This document shows positions 23,073 through 34,132 of a stretch of 64,000 bases of DNA, one piece after another. Location: positions 4,496,001 through 4,560,000 of the forward strand of contig NZ_CP037922.1 of assembly GCF_004355185.1 (NCBI RefSeq). The letters are read 5' to 3'. Position numbers and translations under genes: made by a program. The notes below the pieces were generated by a model. That model was not told the origin of the DNA. It saw nothing but the letters and a program-made list of their open reading frames with translations, and ran no database searches. The stretch is from Hymenobacter radiodurans (lineage in GTDB: Bacteria; Bacteroidota; Bacteroidia; Cytophagales; Hymenobacteraceae). The first letter of the stretch is position 1. Each line of letters opens with the position of its first letter.

Positions 23073-25583
23073 TTATTGGGCCTGCAATTCGTAGGTTTTA
23101 CCAGCTTTAGTAGGAAAATCATACACAAATGACGCGGGCAGCGCGGGTTGACGCTGGGGGGCTTTTTCGGATACTTGGGGGGCTTTTATGGCAGGGGTCT
23201 GATAAAACGGGTTGGGGTTTTCGCCCTGCGCTGGGCGCAGGTTTGTGCGCCCAGCAACTACCACGGGACTATGCACCCGCACCCGACAATTGCCCCCCAG
23301 ACGCGAGGTAATGCGCACGCGCGTGATTTTGCCCTGATTCCAGGCTAGGTCCACCACGTAGCCACCACGAGCGACTAAGCCCGTTACTTCGCCCGTCGGC
23401 CACGCGTCGGGCAGGGCGGGCAGCAGATCAATGGCTCCGTCGTAGCTCTGCACCAACAGCTCTGCTAGACCGGCTGTGCAGCCAAAGTTGCCATCAATCT
23501 GGAACGGAGGGTGAGCGTCGAGCAGATTAGGATACGTACCGCCGCCTTCGCCCGAGTTGCCGCCCGCGCCAGAGCGTAAGTGCAGTTGCTCCGTGAGCAG
23601 CTTGTAGGCGTGGTTGCCATCCTGCATCCGGGCCCAAAAATTCACTTTCCAGCCCATCGACCAACCCGTGGACGCGTCGCCGCGCTGGGTGAGCGTGGTG
23701 CGGGCGGCCTCAAACAACTCGGGCGTGCGGTAGGGCGAAATCTGGCCGCTCGGGTACAGCCCGTACAGGTGAGATATGTGACGGTGCTTGTCGCTAGGGT
23801 CGTCCACATCTTGCAGCCATTCCTGCACCTGTCCGTACTGCCCGATGTGCATAGGCGGCAGCCGCTCGCGCAGGGCGCGCAGGGTATCGGCAAAGGGCTG
23901 GTCGAGGCGGAGTATCTCGGCAGCCCGAATGGTTTTCGAGAACAGGTCGAACACCAGCTGGTTGTCCATCGTAGTGCCGGCCACGATGGCAATGCGCTTG
24001 CCCTGAAGTGAATACGTATTTTCGGGCGACACTGATGGGGCTACTACCAGCCACTTATTGGTCGGTTCCTCTTGCAAGGCATCTACCAGATAAGTGGCTG
24101 CGCCTTTCAGCACAGGGTAGTATTCGCGCAAAAACTGCTCGTCGCCGGTGAACTGGTAATGGTCCCAGAAGTGCTGGCTGAGCCAGGCCCCGCCCATAGG
24201 CCAGAGTCCGTACTGCGGCGGGTCTACCTGCCCCGTGATGCGCCAGATATCGGTGTTGTGGTGCAGCATCCAGCCCCGGGCCCCGTACATCTGGCGGGCG
24301 CTCTGCTGGCCAGTCACGCTCAGGTCTTTGAGCATCGCAAACAAGGGCTGATGCAGCTCCGTCAAATTAGTGACTTCGGCCGGCCAGTAGTTCATCTCGG
24401 TGTTGATGTTCACCGTGTACTTGCTGTCCCAGGGGCCCTTTAGCTGGTCATTCCAGATGCCTTGCAGGTTGACCGGCTGCCCGCCCGGCTGCGACGAGCT
24501 GATAAGCAAATAGCGACCATATTGAAAATACAGCGCTGCCAGTGCTGGGTCGTGACCTTGCGCAAAGTTTTCGAGGCGCTGATTGGTGGGTAGCTGGGCC
24601 GCAGGCGTCACGCCTAAGTTCAGCGTCACGCGGTTAAAGTAGCGCTGATAAGCTGCAATGTGGTCAGCCAGCGCTTGCTTATAGGGTTTGCCCACGGCCT
24701 TTGCCAGGTAAGCGGTGGCCCGCTCGGCGGCATTGCCGCTCACGTCGTGGTAGTTGTTGAAGTTGGTCCCGATGGAAATGTAGAGCGTGGCGCTATTGGC
24801 GCGCTCGATGCCGATGCCCGCGGCGGTGGTTAGCACGGTGCCGCCGTCGGCCACAACCTGCACCCGCGTCTGGAAGCGAATTTTTCCTTCCTGCCCTTCG
24901 TGCTCACTGCCGCGGCCATCGAGCACCAACTGGTCGTTTTCGATGCGCAGGGCATGTTGCATCAAGCTTTCCGCGCCAAGCTGGCAGCTAATTTTGCCCG
25001 GTTGGCTGGCCGTAAGGCGCACGATTATCACTTGGTCGGGCAGAGAGCTGAACACCTCGCGCCGGTAGCTCACACCGCCAAGCTCATAGCTGACCGAGGC
25101 TACGGCGCGGCCGATATCCAGGTCGCGCTTATAGTGCGCGACTTGTTCGTGACCGGGAAAACTCAGGTACAGGTTGGCAGCCATTTGGTAGGGCATGCCG
25201 CTGTTGCCGGCAGGTTGCATCTGGGTCTGCGCCAGGGTCTGAGCGTCTTGCAACTGCCCGGCCAGCAGCTGCGTCCGCAGTTGCTGAATTACTGGCAAAG
25301 CATCGGGCTTCACGTTGTTGTTGGGTCCGCCCGCCCAGATGGTTTCCTCGTTCAGCTGGAGCCGTTCGCGTTCTGGCGCGCCAAACACCATCACTCCCAG
25401 GCGGCCGTTGCCGAGGGGAAGCGCCTCGTTCCAGTTGGCAGCGGGCCGGTCGTACCACAGCCGCAGCGGGGTCGGCGCGGGCTTTACCCCGGCTACCGCT
25501 AACGGCCCGCTAGTCCAGCAAAGCAAGAGCAAAAAAGCCCCCCAGAGCCAGCGAAGCTTCCTTATCCGTTCTCTAATTCGCAA
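23073..25583 (-). CDS. GH95 alpha-L-fucosidase/galactosidase-type enzyme
   Basis: 836 residues, a typical GH95 length. Signal peptide or signal anchor at residues 10-32 (LWGAFLLLLCWTSGPLAVAG). N-terminal beta domain with LPLGNGRLGVMVFG and LNEETIWAGGPN, then an (alpha/alpha)6 barrel with NLQGIWNDQLKGPWDSKYTVNIN, STGWSMGWKVNFWARM and DGNFGCTAGLAELLVQS. The C-terminal tail (from about residue 790) is a Pro/Ala/Lys-rich linker with repeated K-A-P-Q encoded by the recurrent AAAGCCCCCC motif, found three times within 143 bases (23156-23298). GH95 includes alpha-1,2-fucosidases and L-galactosidases; the latter would fit decorated xylans. Confidence 0.92.
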   Translation of the reverse strand: MRIRERIRKLRWLWGAFLLLLCWTSGPLAVAGVKPAPTPLRLWYDRPAANWNEALPLGNGRLGVMVFGAPERERLQLNEETIWAGGPNNNVKPDALPVIQQLRTQLLAGQLQDAQTLAQTQMQPAGNSGMPYQMAANLYLSFPGHEQVAHYKRDLDIGRAVASVSYELGGVSYRREVFSSLPDQVIIVRLTASQPGKISCQLGAESLMQHALRIENDQLVLDGRGSEHEGQEGKIRFQTRVQVVADGGTVLTTAAGIGIERANSATLYISIGTNFNNYHDVSGNAAERATAYLAKAVGKPYKQALADHIAAYQRYFNRVTLNLGVTPAAQLPTNQRLENFAQGHDPALAALYFQYGRYLLISSSQPGGQPVNLQGIWNDQLKGPWDSKYTVNINTEMNYWPAEVTNLTELHQPLFAMLKDLSVTGQQSARQMYGARGWMLHHNTDIWRITGQVDPPQYGLWPMGGAWLSQHFWDHYQFTGDEQFLREYYPVLKGAATYLVDALQEEPTNKWLVVAPSVSPENTYSLQGKRIAIVAGTTMDNQLVFDLFSKTIRAAEILRLDQPFADTLRALRERLPPMHIGQYGQVQEWLQDVDDPSDKHRHISHLYGLYPSGQISPYRTPELFEAARTTLTQRGDASTGWSMGWKVNFWARMQDGNHAYKLLTEQLHLRSGAGGNSGEGGGTYPNLLDAHPPFQIDGNFGCTAGLAELLVQSYDGAIDLLPALPDAWPTGEVTGLVARGGYVVDLAWNQGKITRVRITSRLGGNCRVRVHSPVVVAGRTNLRPAQGENPNPFYQTPAIKAPQVSEKAPQRQPALPASFVYDFPTKAGKTYELQAQ

Positions 25584-25624
25584 GGGAAACGTGGATTAGA
25601 TGTGAAGTAGGTATCTCGATTTGG

Positions 25625-27631
<2,007 letters not shown>

Positions 27632-28975
27632 TTACTCAAATCTGATCCAGTCAATTTCAACGGGTGTATTCGTTTGGGACGCCACCACTAGCGTATGGGT
27701 ACCGGGCTTGAAGGCGGACAGGGGGGCTTTTATTTCCTGCCATTGGCTGCCTTTCGGCACGGTAACCTGAGCCAGCATGGGGCCGGTGGCGCCATCCATC
27801 CTAATTTGCACTGTGGCGTTAGCCGTAGCGGCAACGCGCATGGTTACCGTCTTCAGCGCCTGTTTGCCGAAGGCTACCCCATTGTATTGCACCCAGCCCT
27901 GGTTAGTGGCCAATACGGTTTTCCAGCCTTGAAACTTGTTCGCGGTATCCAGGAAGGCAATGGAGGCGCCGCCAGGGCTCAGACGGCTGTAGCGGTCCAG
28001 CTGGATTTTCTGCTTGGCATCGGTCAGGCCAACGCCGCGTAGCGTGGGCTGCACTTTCCGGATGGAACCATCGGGCGCGAAGGACAAGCTATCGATTCTG
28101 ACCGAGCGATTCTTGTCGAAGTTGGGCGACAAATCATTGTGGTGGTAAAACAGGTACCACTGGTTCTTAAACTCCAGCAGGGAATGGTGGTTAGTCCAGC
28201 AGCCCGTGGGCGACTCGTCCATGATGACGCCCTTCACGGTAAAGGGTCCCAGCGGACTGGTACTGGTAGCGTATTCAAGGCGTTCAGTTTTGTTGGCTAC
28301 GTGCGGATAGGTGAGGTAATACGTGCCTTGGCGTTCGAATACATATGGGCCTTCTTTCAAGCCCTTAGTGGGCAATTCCCCCAAAGTTTTAACCTCAGAG
28401 GCTAGCTCCAGCATATTTTCTTTGAGCTTGGCGCCGAAAATCTCTCCCTGCGACCAGTACAAATACGCCTGTCCATCCTTATCGATGAACACGTTTGGGT
28501 CGATGCCGCGCACGCCCTTGATGGGCAGCGGCTGCGGCACGAATGGTCCGGTGGGTTTGTCAGCCACGGCTACGCCGATGGTGAAGCCTTTGATGACCGT
28601 CGTGTCTTTGGGAGTAGTCGGGAAGTAGAAGTAGTATTTGCCGTTGCGGTAGATGCAGTCCGGGGCCCACATGCTGTAGCTGTTGGGCTTCACCCAGGGC
28701 ACCTTGTTTTGGGTCACGATGACGCCGTGGTCGGTCCAATCGGTCAGGTTAGCGGACGAAAACACGTGGTAGTCCTCCATCACAAACCAGCCGGCCCGCC
28801 CGTGCCCGGGAGTGGCCCGAATATCGTGCGACGGATACACGTACACCCGCCCGTTGAATACGCGCGCTGTTGGGTCAGCTGTGAATTGATCGGTGATAAA
28901 AGGGTTCTGCGCGCTGGCCGCTGCGCTAACAAAGACCAATGCAACCAGCAGATACCAGAGCTTATGTTTTATCAT
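27632..28975 (-). CDS. GH43 glycosidase with C-terminal CBM6-like domain
   Basis: 447 residues from the ATG at 28975 (signal peptide LLVALVFVSAAASAQ). Catalytic propeller: FTADPTARVFNG (Asp base), VRGIDPNVFIDKDG (Asp) and LKEGPYVFERQ (Glu). The last ~125 residues form a CBM6-like beta-sandwich ending VEIDWIRFE, the usual end of that module, which binds xylan or xylo-oligosaccharide ends. Likely an arabinofuranosidase or xylosidase acting on polymer. A GTCATGC repeat lies immediately upstream. Confidence 0.9.
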   Translation of the reverse strand: MIKHKLWYLLVALVFVSAAASAQNPFITDQFTADPTARVFNGRVYVYPSHDIRATPGHGRAGWFVMEDYHVFSSANLTDWTDHGVIVTQNKVPWVKPNSYSMWAPDCIYRNGKYYFYFPTTPKDTTVIKGFTIGVAVADKPTGPFVPQPLPIKGVRGIDPNVFIDKDGQAYLYWSQGEIFGAKLKENMLELASEVKTLGELPTKGLKEGPYVFERQGTYYLTYPHVANKTERLEYATSTSPLGPFTVKGVIMDESPTGCWTNHHSLLEFKNQWYLFYHHNDLSPNFDKNRSVRIDSLSFAPDGSIRKVQPTLRGVGLTDAKQKIQLDRYSRLSPGGASIAFLDTANKFQGWKTVLATNQGWVQYNGVAFGKQALKTVTMRVAATANATVQIRMDGATGPMLAQVTVPKGSQWQEIKAPLSAFKPGTHTLVVASQTNTPVEIDWIRFE

Positions 28976-29003
28976 TTGATGTCTTATTGAATGAATGCAT
29001 ATT

Positions 29004-29095
29004 GTCATGCAGAGCGGAGCGAAGCATCTCGCGTGTTTAGTGGGATTGCTAATCCTGCGTCAGCACGCGAGATGCTTCGCTCCGCTCTGCATGAC
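29004..29095. repeat. GTCATGC-family palindromic repeat (perfect copy)
   Basis: Two perfect 32-base arms (29004-29035 and 29064-29095), beginning GTCATGCAGAGCGGAGCG, flank a 28-base loop. Sisters lie at 14487, 54389 and 63701. It sits between two GH43 genes only six bases past the stop of the upstream one. Confidence 0.92.
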
Positions 29096-29101
29096 GTTCT
29101 T

Positions 29102-30688
29102 TTATTCTTTGCTGATCTGCTCTGAAATGGTGAAATAATCAAAGTCAGCATAGCCGCCGGCATTTTTTGAGGCGTAGTTAAAAAGCCCAAATCGGTAGCC
29201 CATAAAATGTGGCAGCGTGTATGCCATTTTAAGCGGCGCGCCTATTTTTTGCCAGGCTTTACCGTCGAGGCTGTAGAAGAAAACAGCGACGTCTTTGCGG
29301 TCCGTAAAATCACATTCGGCCTTGAAATAGATTTTATTCTGCGTCAGCGGCACGCGCTGTATTTCCACGGGTTTTTCCGATTCCGCACTCACCATCACAA
29401 TGGACTTCGTATCCTTTGTGCGCTTCACTCCTACCAGCCCGTAGCGCTTTTGTAGCAGCGCGAGGCCGGCGAAGTCGCCGTCTTTTAATTGCGAGACATC
29501 CAGGGCGGTAGCCCCAGAGCACGTGGGCCCGATGGTGCGCTGGGTGAGCGTGTTGCGGGCCAGGACAAAGGAGGTATCCACGCGGCCGGTTTTCAGGCGC
29601 AAGTAGCCTTTGCGGTTGGTGAGCGACCAGAGCGCGTTGTCGGGGTTGTGGTTCCACTGCCACACTAAGGGCAGGGCCGGCGCGCCCGGCCGCCGGCTGA
29701 AATCATCCGACGCCACGAGGCCGGGAATCAGCCCTTTGCTAGCGGGCAAGGCTAGCGTTTCGGGCACTTTGCCCCCCGTGCCCAGCACGGGCCAGCCATC
29801 CGCCCATGTTACCGGCACCAGATACGGAATGCGGCCTACCGCCCCAAAATCACGGAATAAGTAGGAGTACCACTGCCCGTCGGGTGTGTCGATGAGGCCG
29901 CCTTGGGCTACGCCCAGGTCCTGCAAGGCCACCCGGCCTTCGTAGGGGCCCGTTAGCTTGTCGGCCCGGTGAACAACGACTGTGCGCATGCCACCTTTGG
30001 GCCACACAATGTTGAAGAGGTAGTATTTGCCCTTGATTTTGAAGAGCTGCGAGCCTTCGGCGGGCAGGCCAGTATTGGGGCCGGCTGGCGCACCGGCATT
30101 TTCAATCAGTACCTGTTCCGTGGTGCCGGGCTTCACGCCAGAGGCGTCGGCGGTCAGTTCCACCAGCCGCAGCTTGCCGCCGCCATATACCAGGTACACC
30201 CGGCCGTCGTCGTCGAAGAACAGGGAATGGTCGTGGTAGCTGGGCTTGAACGACACCGCCTTCCAGGGGCCTTTTTCGATGTTCTTAGTGAAATAGATAT
30301 GCGTTCGGCCAGAAGTTTGAGCAAACGTGGACACGTAGTACGTGCCGTTGTGAAAGCGCAGGCTGCTTGCCCACGAGCCGCGGCCATACGTGCTTTGGCC
30401 GTTAGCCAGGTTCATGGCGTCGTTCGAGGCCAGGGTGTCGTAGGCGTAGCTTACCAGGCGCCAGTTCACCAAATCCGTGGACTTCATAATCGGCACGCCC
30501 GGACTCATGTGCATGGTTGTGCTGCTCATGTAATAATTGCCCCCCACCCGAATCATCGACAGATCCGGCACGTCGGCAAAAATTACAGGATTCTGCGCCT
30601 GCTTAGTTTGCGCAGAAAGCGGAAAACGAGCAACCAGCGCGCAGAATATTCCGCAGCTCAATCCGAGTTTACTGAAAAAGCCCCCCAT
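29102..30688 (-). CDS. GH43 beta-xylosidase-type enzyme with C-terminal beta-sandwich
   Basis: 528 residues. Signal peptide at the start (FFSKLGLSCGIFCALVARFPLSA). GH43 propeller with VPDLSMIRVGGNYYM (first Asp), HDHSLFFDDDGRVY and AEGSQLFKIKGKYY (Glu acid). The C-terminal ~200 residues resemble the DUF1349/XynB-type beta-sandwich (KDGDFAGLALLQKRYGLVG) that shapes the active-site pocket. Likely a xylan or oligosaccharide exo-glycosidase. Starts 28 bases after the GH8 gene. Confidence 0.9.
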   Translation of the reverse strand: MGGFFSKLGLSCGIFCALVARFPLSAQTKQAQNPVIFADVPDLSMIRVGGNYYMSSTTMHMSPGVPIMKSTDLVNWRLVSYAYDTLASNDAMNLANGQSTYGRGSWASSLRFHNGTYYVSTFAQTSGRTHIYFTKNIEKGPWKAVSFKPSYHDHSLFFDDDGRVYLVYGGGKLRLVELTADASGVKPGTTEQVLIENAGAPAGPNTGLPAEGSQLFKIKGKYYLFNIVWPKGGMRTVVVHRADKLTGPYEGRVALQDLGVAQGGLIDTPDGQWYSYLFRDFGAVGRIPYLVPVTWADGWPVLGTGGKVPETLALPASKGLIPGLVASDDFSRRPGAPALPLVWQWNHNPDNALWSLTNRKGYLRLKTGRVDTSFVLARNTLTQRTIGPTCSGATALDVSQLKDGDFAGLALLQKRYGLVGVKRTKDTKSIVMVSAESEKPVEIQRVPLTQNKIYFKAECDFTDRKDVAVFFYSLDGKAWQKIGAPLKMAYTLPHFMGYRFGLFNYASKNAGGYADFDYFTISEQISKE

Positions 30689-30716
30689 AGAAAAAGCGTA
30701 TATGCGTTCGAGTTTT

Positions 30717-32027
30717 TTAGCGCTGCTGAGGCTTTATAGCCTGGTATTTTCCGCTCAAATGCATCAAGCTAAACAGGTATAAAATGCCGTCGTAATAAGG
30801 GTCGAAGTAGCCATCCTCGTATGGCTCCAGCTTGGCATCCCAGAGGGCGCGCACAAAATCCAGCTTCTGCTTGTCCTGACTGGCCAGGGAGGCCGAGGCG
30901 GATGTAGCCACCAGGCCCAGCGAGTGCCGCAGCTTCTTGACGTTGCCGGCTTGCAGAATAAAATCGGGCCGCGAGCCGTCCACGTTGAACTGGTCCTCGA
31001 AGGTGTTGATGCCCTTGCTGCGCAGGAAGCCCTGAAAACGCTGGGCGTACTGCTCCTGCCAGGTCTTATCCTTGCCAAACCACACGTAATCCATGGCAAT
31101 GTTCATAGGCACCCGCCACGAATCGTAGCGGAAGGCGGGCGGCGCCCACTTGGTTGCGTGGGGCTTGCCGCTAAACTCGGTGTAGTCGTAATTGAGGCCG
31201 GTGACTGGGTCGCAAGCGCGGCGCAGAAACGCCCGCGACGTATCGGCGCAGGCCCGGTAGAATTGCTCGTGTCCGTCCTTAGCATACTCGGCCCACACTT
31301 CCATAAAAGCCGGCACGTGGTAGGAAGGGTCGGTCCAGTTATACATGTCGCCGACGGGTACAAAGGTGATTTGCTTGTGCTCGGTGTTAATCAGGTTGTA
31401 CACATCACCGGTCCCGTCCTTTTTCCACATCGCATCCAGAATGTTGCGAGCTTCCTGGTAGTAGTTGATGCCCGTGGCGTTGCCCCAGCGGTTGGAGGCA
31501 AACAGCAGGCTGGTCACGAAGTACAGCTCACCATCGGAAGCCGGTCCTTCGGAGTTGCGCTTCATCGTGGCCGGATTGAGGCTCCAGGCAAAATACCCTT
31601 TCAAAGGCCCTTCCTGGTGTTGCAGGTACCTTTTCGACCAGCGCCAAATGCGGTCAAACACCTCCTTCTTATTCAACTGCACGGCTATCATCATCCCATA
31701 GGAAACTCCCTCCGTCCGGACATCATGGTTTTTCAGGTCAGAAACGTAGGCCATCGAATCACCTACTTCGAAGTAAATTCGGTTGGCTCCTTCAAAAAGC
31801 GCCTGATAGGTTTGGGTCACCTTCTTATCGATGTCGGCCTGGCTGTAGCCCGCTTCCCGGAGCAGATTGGGGTATTTTCCCGTATAAAAAGCCCCCCTTG
31901 AAGCCGAGCGCGTCGGCTTGGGCGCGCGCTGCGCTAGGCCGTCGCCCAAGCCGATAGACAGCAGAGATAGCAAAAGCAGGCCACCACTCTTGAGGCGCTG
32001 AGGGAGTTTGAAAGGTAAGTTCATCAA
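30717..32027 (-). CDS. GH8 xylanase / reducing-end exo-oligoxylanase
   Basis: 436 residues with a signal peptide (GGLLLLSLLSIGLGDGLAQ). GH8 (alpha/alpha)6 barrel: the acid Glu lies in DVRTEGVSYGMMIAV, and ASDGELYFVTSLLFA and DPSYHVPAFMEVWAEYA follow. GH8 members next to GH43 and GH67 genes are often reducing-end xylose-releasing enzymes, which complement the non-reducing-end GH43 enzymes; endo-xylanase activity is the alternative. Its start is 47 bases from the preceding GH43 stop. Confidence 0.9.
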   Translation of the reverse strand: MMNLPFKLPQRLKSGGLLLLSLLSIGLGDGLAQRAPKPTRSASRGAFYTGKYPNLLREAGYSQADIDKKVTQTYQALFEGANRIYFEVGDSMAYVSDLKNHDVRTEGVSYGMMIAVQLNKKEVFDRIWRWSKRYLQHQEGPLKGYFAWSLNPATMKRNSEGPASDGELYFVTSLLFASNRWGNATGINYYQEARNILDAMWKKDGTGDVYNLINTEHKQITFVPVGDMYNWTDPSYHVPAFMEVWAEYAKDGHEQFYRACADTSRAFLRRACDPVTGLNYDYTEFSGKPHATKWAPPAFRYDSWRVPMNIAMDYVWFGKDKTWQEQYAQRFQGFLRSKGINTFEDQFNVDGSRPDFILQAGNVKKLRHSLGLVATSASASLASQDKQKLDFVRALWDAKLEPYEDGYFDPYYDGILYLFSLMHLSGKYQAIKPQQR

Positions 32028-32074
32028 CTAAGCAGCTAGAAATCAGGGGCGTGACGTTACGCGGGCGTTGCGCT

Positions 32075-33751
32075 CTATTTCTTGTACATCGGGTCGTGAC
32101 CCTCGTATTTCAGCCACTTGAAAGAGGCTGTATTGACGGTGGGCTGGCCGGCCGACGTGCCGTACATACCGAACAGACAGCCAATAAAGCCCCCCGCCGT
32201 TTGCGTGCTCAGGAAGCGCGCGTCTACTTTGTCTTTGAGCAGCGTCCAGGCTTTGCCGTTTTCCGAAAAATGGAAACTGTAGGTATCGCCCTCTGCTCTA
32301 ATGCGTAATTGAACTTTGCCCGCCGCAGCTTTCAAAGGCGCTTTTGCCAGCGGCTCCATCTTCTTTGGCTCGTCGGTACTCTTGAACAGCTGCATCACTG
32401 GCTGGCCTTTTTCAACCGATTTGCATAGGTAGTAAAAGTGCTTTTCATCCTGAAAGACCACTAGGCCAGAGGTTTCATTCTCCGCCTTAGCCGAGAAACT
32501 CAACTCCGTTTCGGCGCTGCCATACAGGTGCTGTTGGCGCTTGCCAATGAAGGCCGGGTTGCCGAGCTCCGAGCAGGTTTCCGGCTTCAGCTTTAGCGTG
32601 AGCCCTTTGTCTTTACTCAGCGAAAAGTTCGTGCTGTCCACTGTGCGCATGAACAACAGCGCCGGGTCAAGCTCCTTGTCGAAGGTGAGGGTGTAGCTGA
32701 AATTGCCGCTCTGTGGCCGGGCGCCCGGCTGTTTTACCTCGGGAAACTTCGCCGTGTATGAATACTGCACGCCGCCAGGGCCGGGGTCCATCACCGGCCA
32801 CTCGTCTTTCCATACTACGGGTACGATAAACGTCTCCCGGCCCGTATTGTAATGGTTGCCTTCGTAAGGCCGTACCGCCAGGAAGATGGCGTAGGTCTGC
32901 CCATCGGGCCCGTCCACAAACTGCGCGTGTCCTGCCGATGTGATAGGGTCTTTGCGATCTTTAGGCAGCTCCCGCTGCGAGAGAATGGGGTTTTTCTCGT
33001 AAGGCATGTACGGCCCTAGCGGCGACTTGCTGCGGAACACCACCTCCGTATGATTTACCGACGTACCGCCTTCGGCCGCATACAGGTAATACCAGTTGTT
33101 GCGCTTCATGATGTGCGGTCCTTCAATCCAGACCGGCTTTTTGCTCAAATCGACGCCGCCGTTGACCAGGATTTTGGCCTCGCCCACGGTTTGCAGCTTC
33201 ACGGGATCGAGCTCGATAATCTTGATGGTGCGGTGGCCAGAATACAGGGACACATTGTTTGGCGGGTCGCTGTTATAGATAACATAGGCTTTGTCGCCTT
33301 CAAAAAACAAGGAAGGGTCGATGCCCTTTACCTCTGGTAAAAAAATCGGGTCGCTCCACGGGCCAGCAGGATTTTTGGCCGTCACCACAAAATTGCCCTT
33401 GTGGTCAATGAGTGTGCAGGTGACGTAAAACGTGCCATTATGGTGCTCAATGGCCGGAGCAAATAACCCACGGGTCATCCGGTCGCCCATGAAGTTCATT
33501 TGCGAAGGCCGACTGATGACATTTCCAATCTGCTTCCAGTTTTTCAGGTCCTTGCTATGCATCACCGGAATGCCTGGAAAATAGGAAAAGGTAGAGTTAA
33601 CCAAGTAGTAATCCGTGCCTACTCGAATGACGCTAGGATCGGGGTAGAAGCCCGTCATAATGGGATTTACCAACTCAATCGATTGTGCAAATAAGGCTGA
33701 GATTTGCGTTAAAAGAGCGAGGAAAGTGAGAAGGAGCCGTTTGAATTTCAT
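32075..33751 (-). CDS. GH43 beta-xylosidase
   Basis: 558 residues with a signal peptide (LLLTFLALLTQISALFAQ). The classical two-domain xylosidase: propeller with FYPDPSVIRVGTDYYLV (Asp base), VKGIDPSLFFEGD (Asp) and WIEGPHIMKRNNWYYL (Glu acid), followed by a C-terminal GH43 C2-type beta-sandwich (QQHLYGSAETELSFSAKAENETSG). Should split xylobiose and longer oligomers to xylose, which XylA/XylB then use. First gene after the hairpin and gap that follow susD, so it may have its own promoter. Confidence 0.93.
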   Translation of the reverse strand: MKFKRLLLTFLALLTQISALFAQSIELVNPIMTGFYPDPSVIRVGTDYYLVNSTFSYFPGIPVMHSKDLKNWKQIGNVISRPSQMNFMGDRMTRGLFAPAIEHHNGTFYVTCTLIDHKGNFVVTAKNPAGPWSDPIFLPEVKGIDPSLFFEGDKAYVIYNSDPPNNVSLYSGHRTIKIIELDPVKLQTVGEAKILVNGGVDLSKKPVWIEGPHIMKRNNWYYLYAAEGGTSVNHTEVVFRSKSPLGPYMPYEKNPILSQRELPKDRKDPITSAGHAQFVDGPDGQTYAIFLAVRPYEGNHYNTGRETFIVPVVWKDEWPVMDPGPGGVQYSYTAKFPEVKQPGARPQSGNFSYTLTFDKELDPALLFMRTVDSTNFSLSKDKGLTLKLKPETCSELGNPAFIGKRQQHLYGSAETELSFSAKAENETSGLVVFQDEKHFYYLCKSVEKGQPVMQLFKSTDEPKKMEPLAKAPLKAAAGKVQLRIRAEGDTYSFHFSENGKAWTLLKDKVDARFLSTQTAGGFIGCLFGMYGTSAGQPTVNTASFKWLKYEGHDPMYKK

Positions 33752-34054
33752 GCTATTCTATAAAGTGTTGATTAGACCCGGTGCGGAGTATGTTAGCTAT
33801 TTTGACGCTTACTGGTTAGATGGTGGTTAGACCTTATTAGCAATCCACCGCCCAACAGTAAGCTCAATTTGCAGGTAAGCGCAATGGCGGTGCTTACCGC
33901 ATAAAATTTGTTGGGCGCTACAGCTCACCGATGATTGTCTAGCCGGAATTTGCCCCCCAATGACCAACATAGCGTTTACTTGTGCTGATCTGTAAAGCAA
34001 CAACCTGTTTGGGCCAGCTAAGTATCTAGCTTAAATGGTTATGGTACCATTCTA

Positions 34055-34117
34055 AAAAAGTACTGCCGGCAGTACACTGAATCCGAACGAATTCGGCGTA
34101 CTGCCGGCAATGCTTTT
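34055..34117 (-). terminator. Stem-loop after susD
   Basis: Two copies of GTACTGCCGGCA, the left one inside a perfect 16-base palindrome, pair as arms separated by about 22 bases. They are flanked by an A-run and a T-rich side just past the susD stop. It lies in the 381-base gap 33752-34132, which also contains one WWWGCCCCCC motif at 33952 and is otherwise featureless. It probably lowers transcription after susCD, a common arrangement where the transporter is made in excess. Confidence 0.7.
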
Positions 34118-34132
34118 ACTTATTCACGTGCG

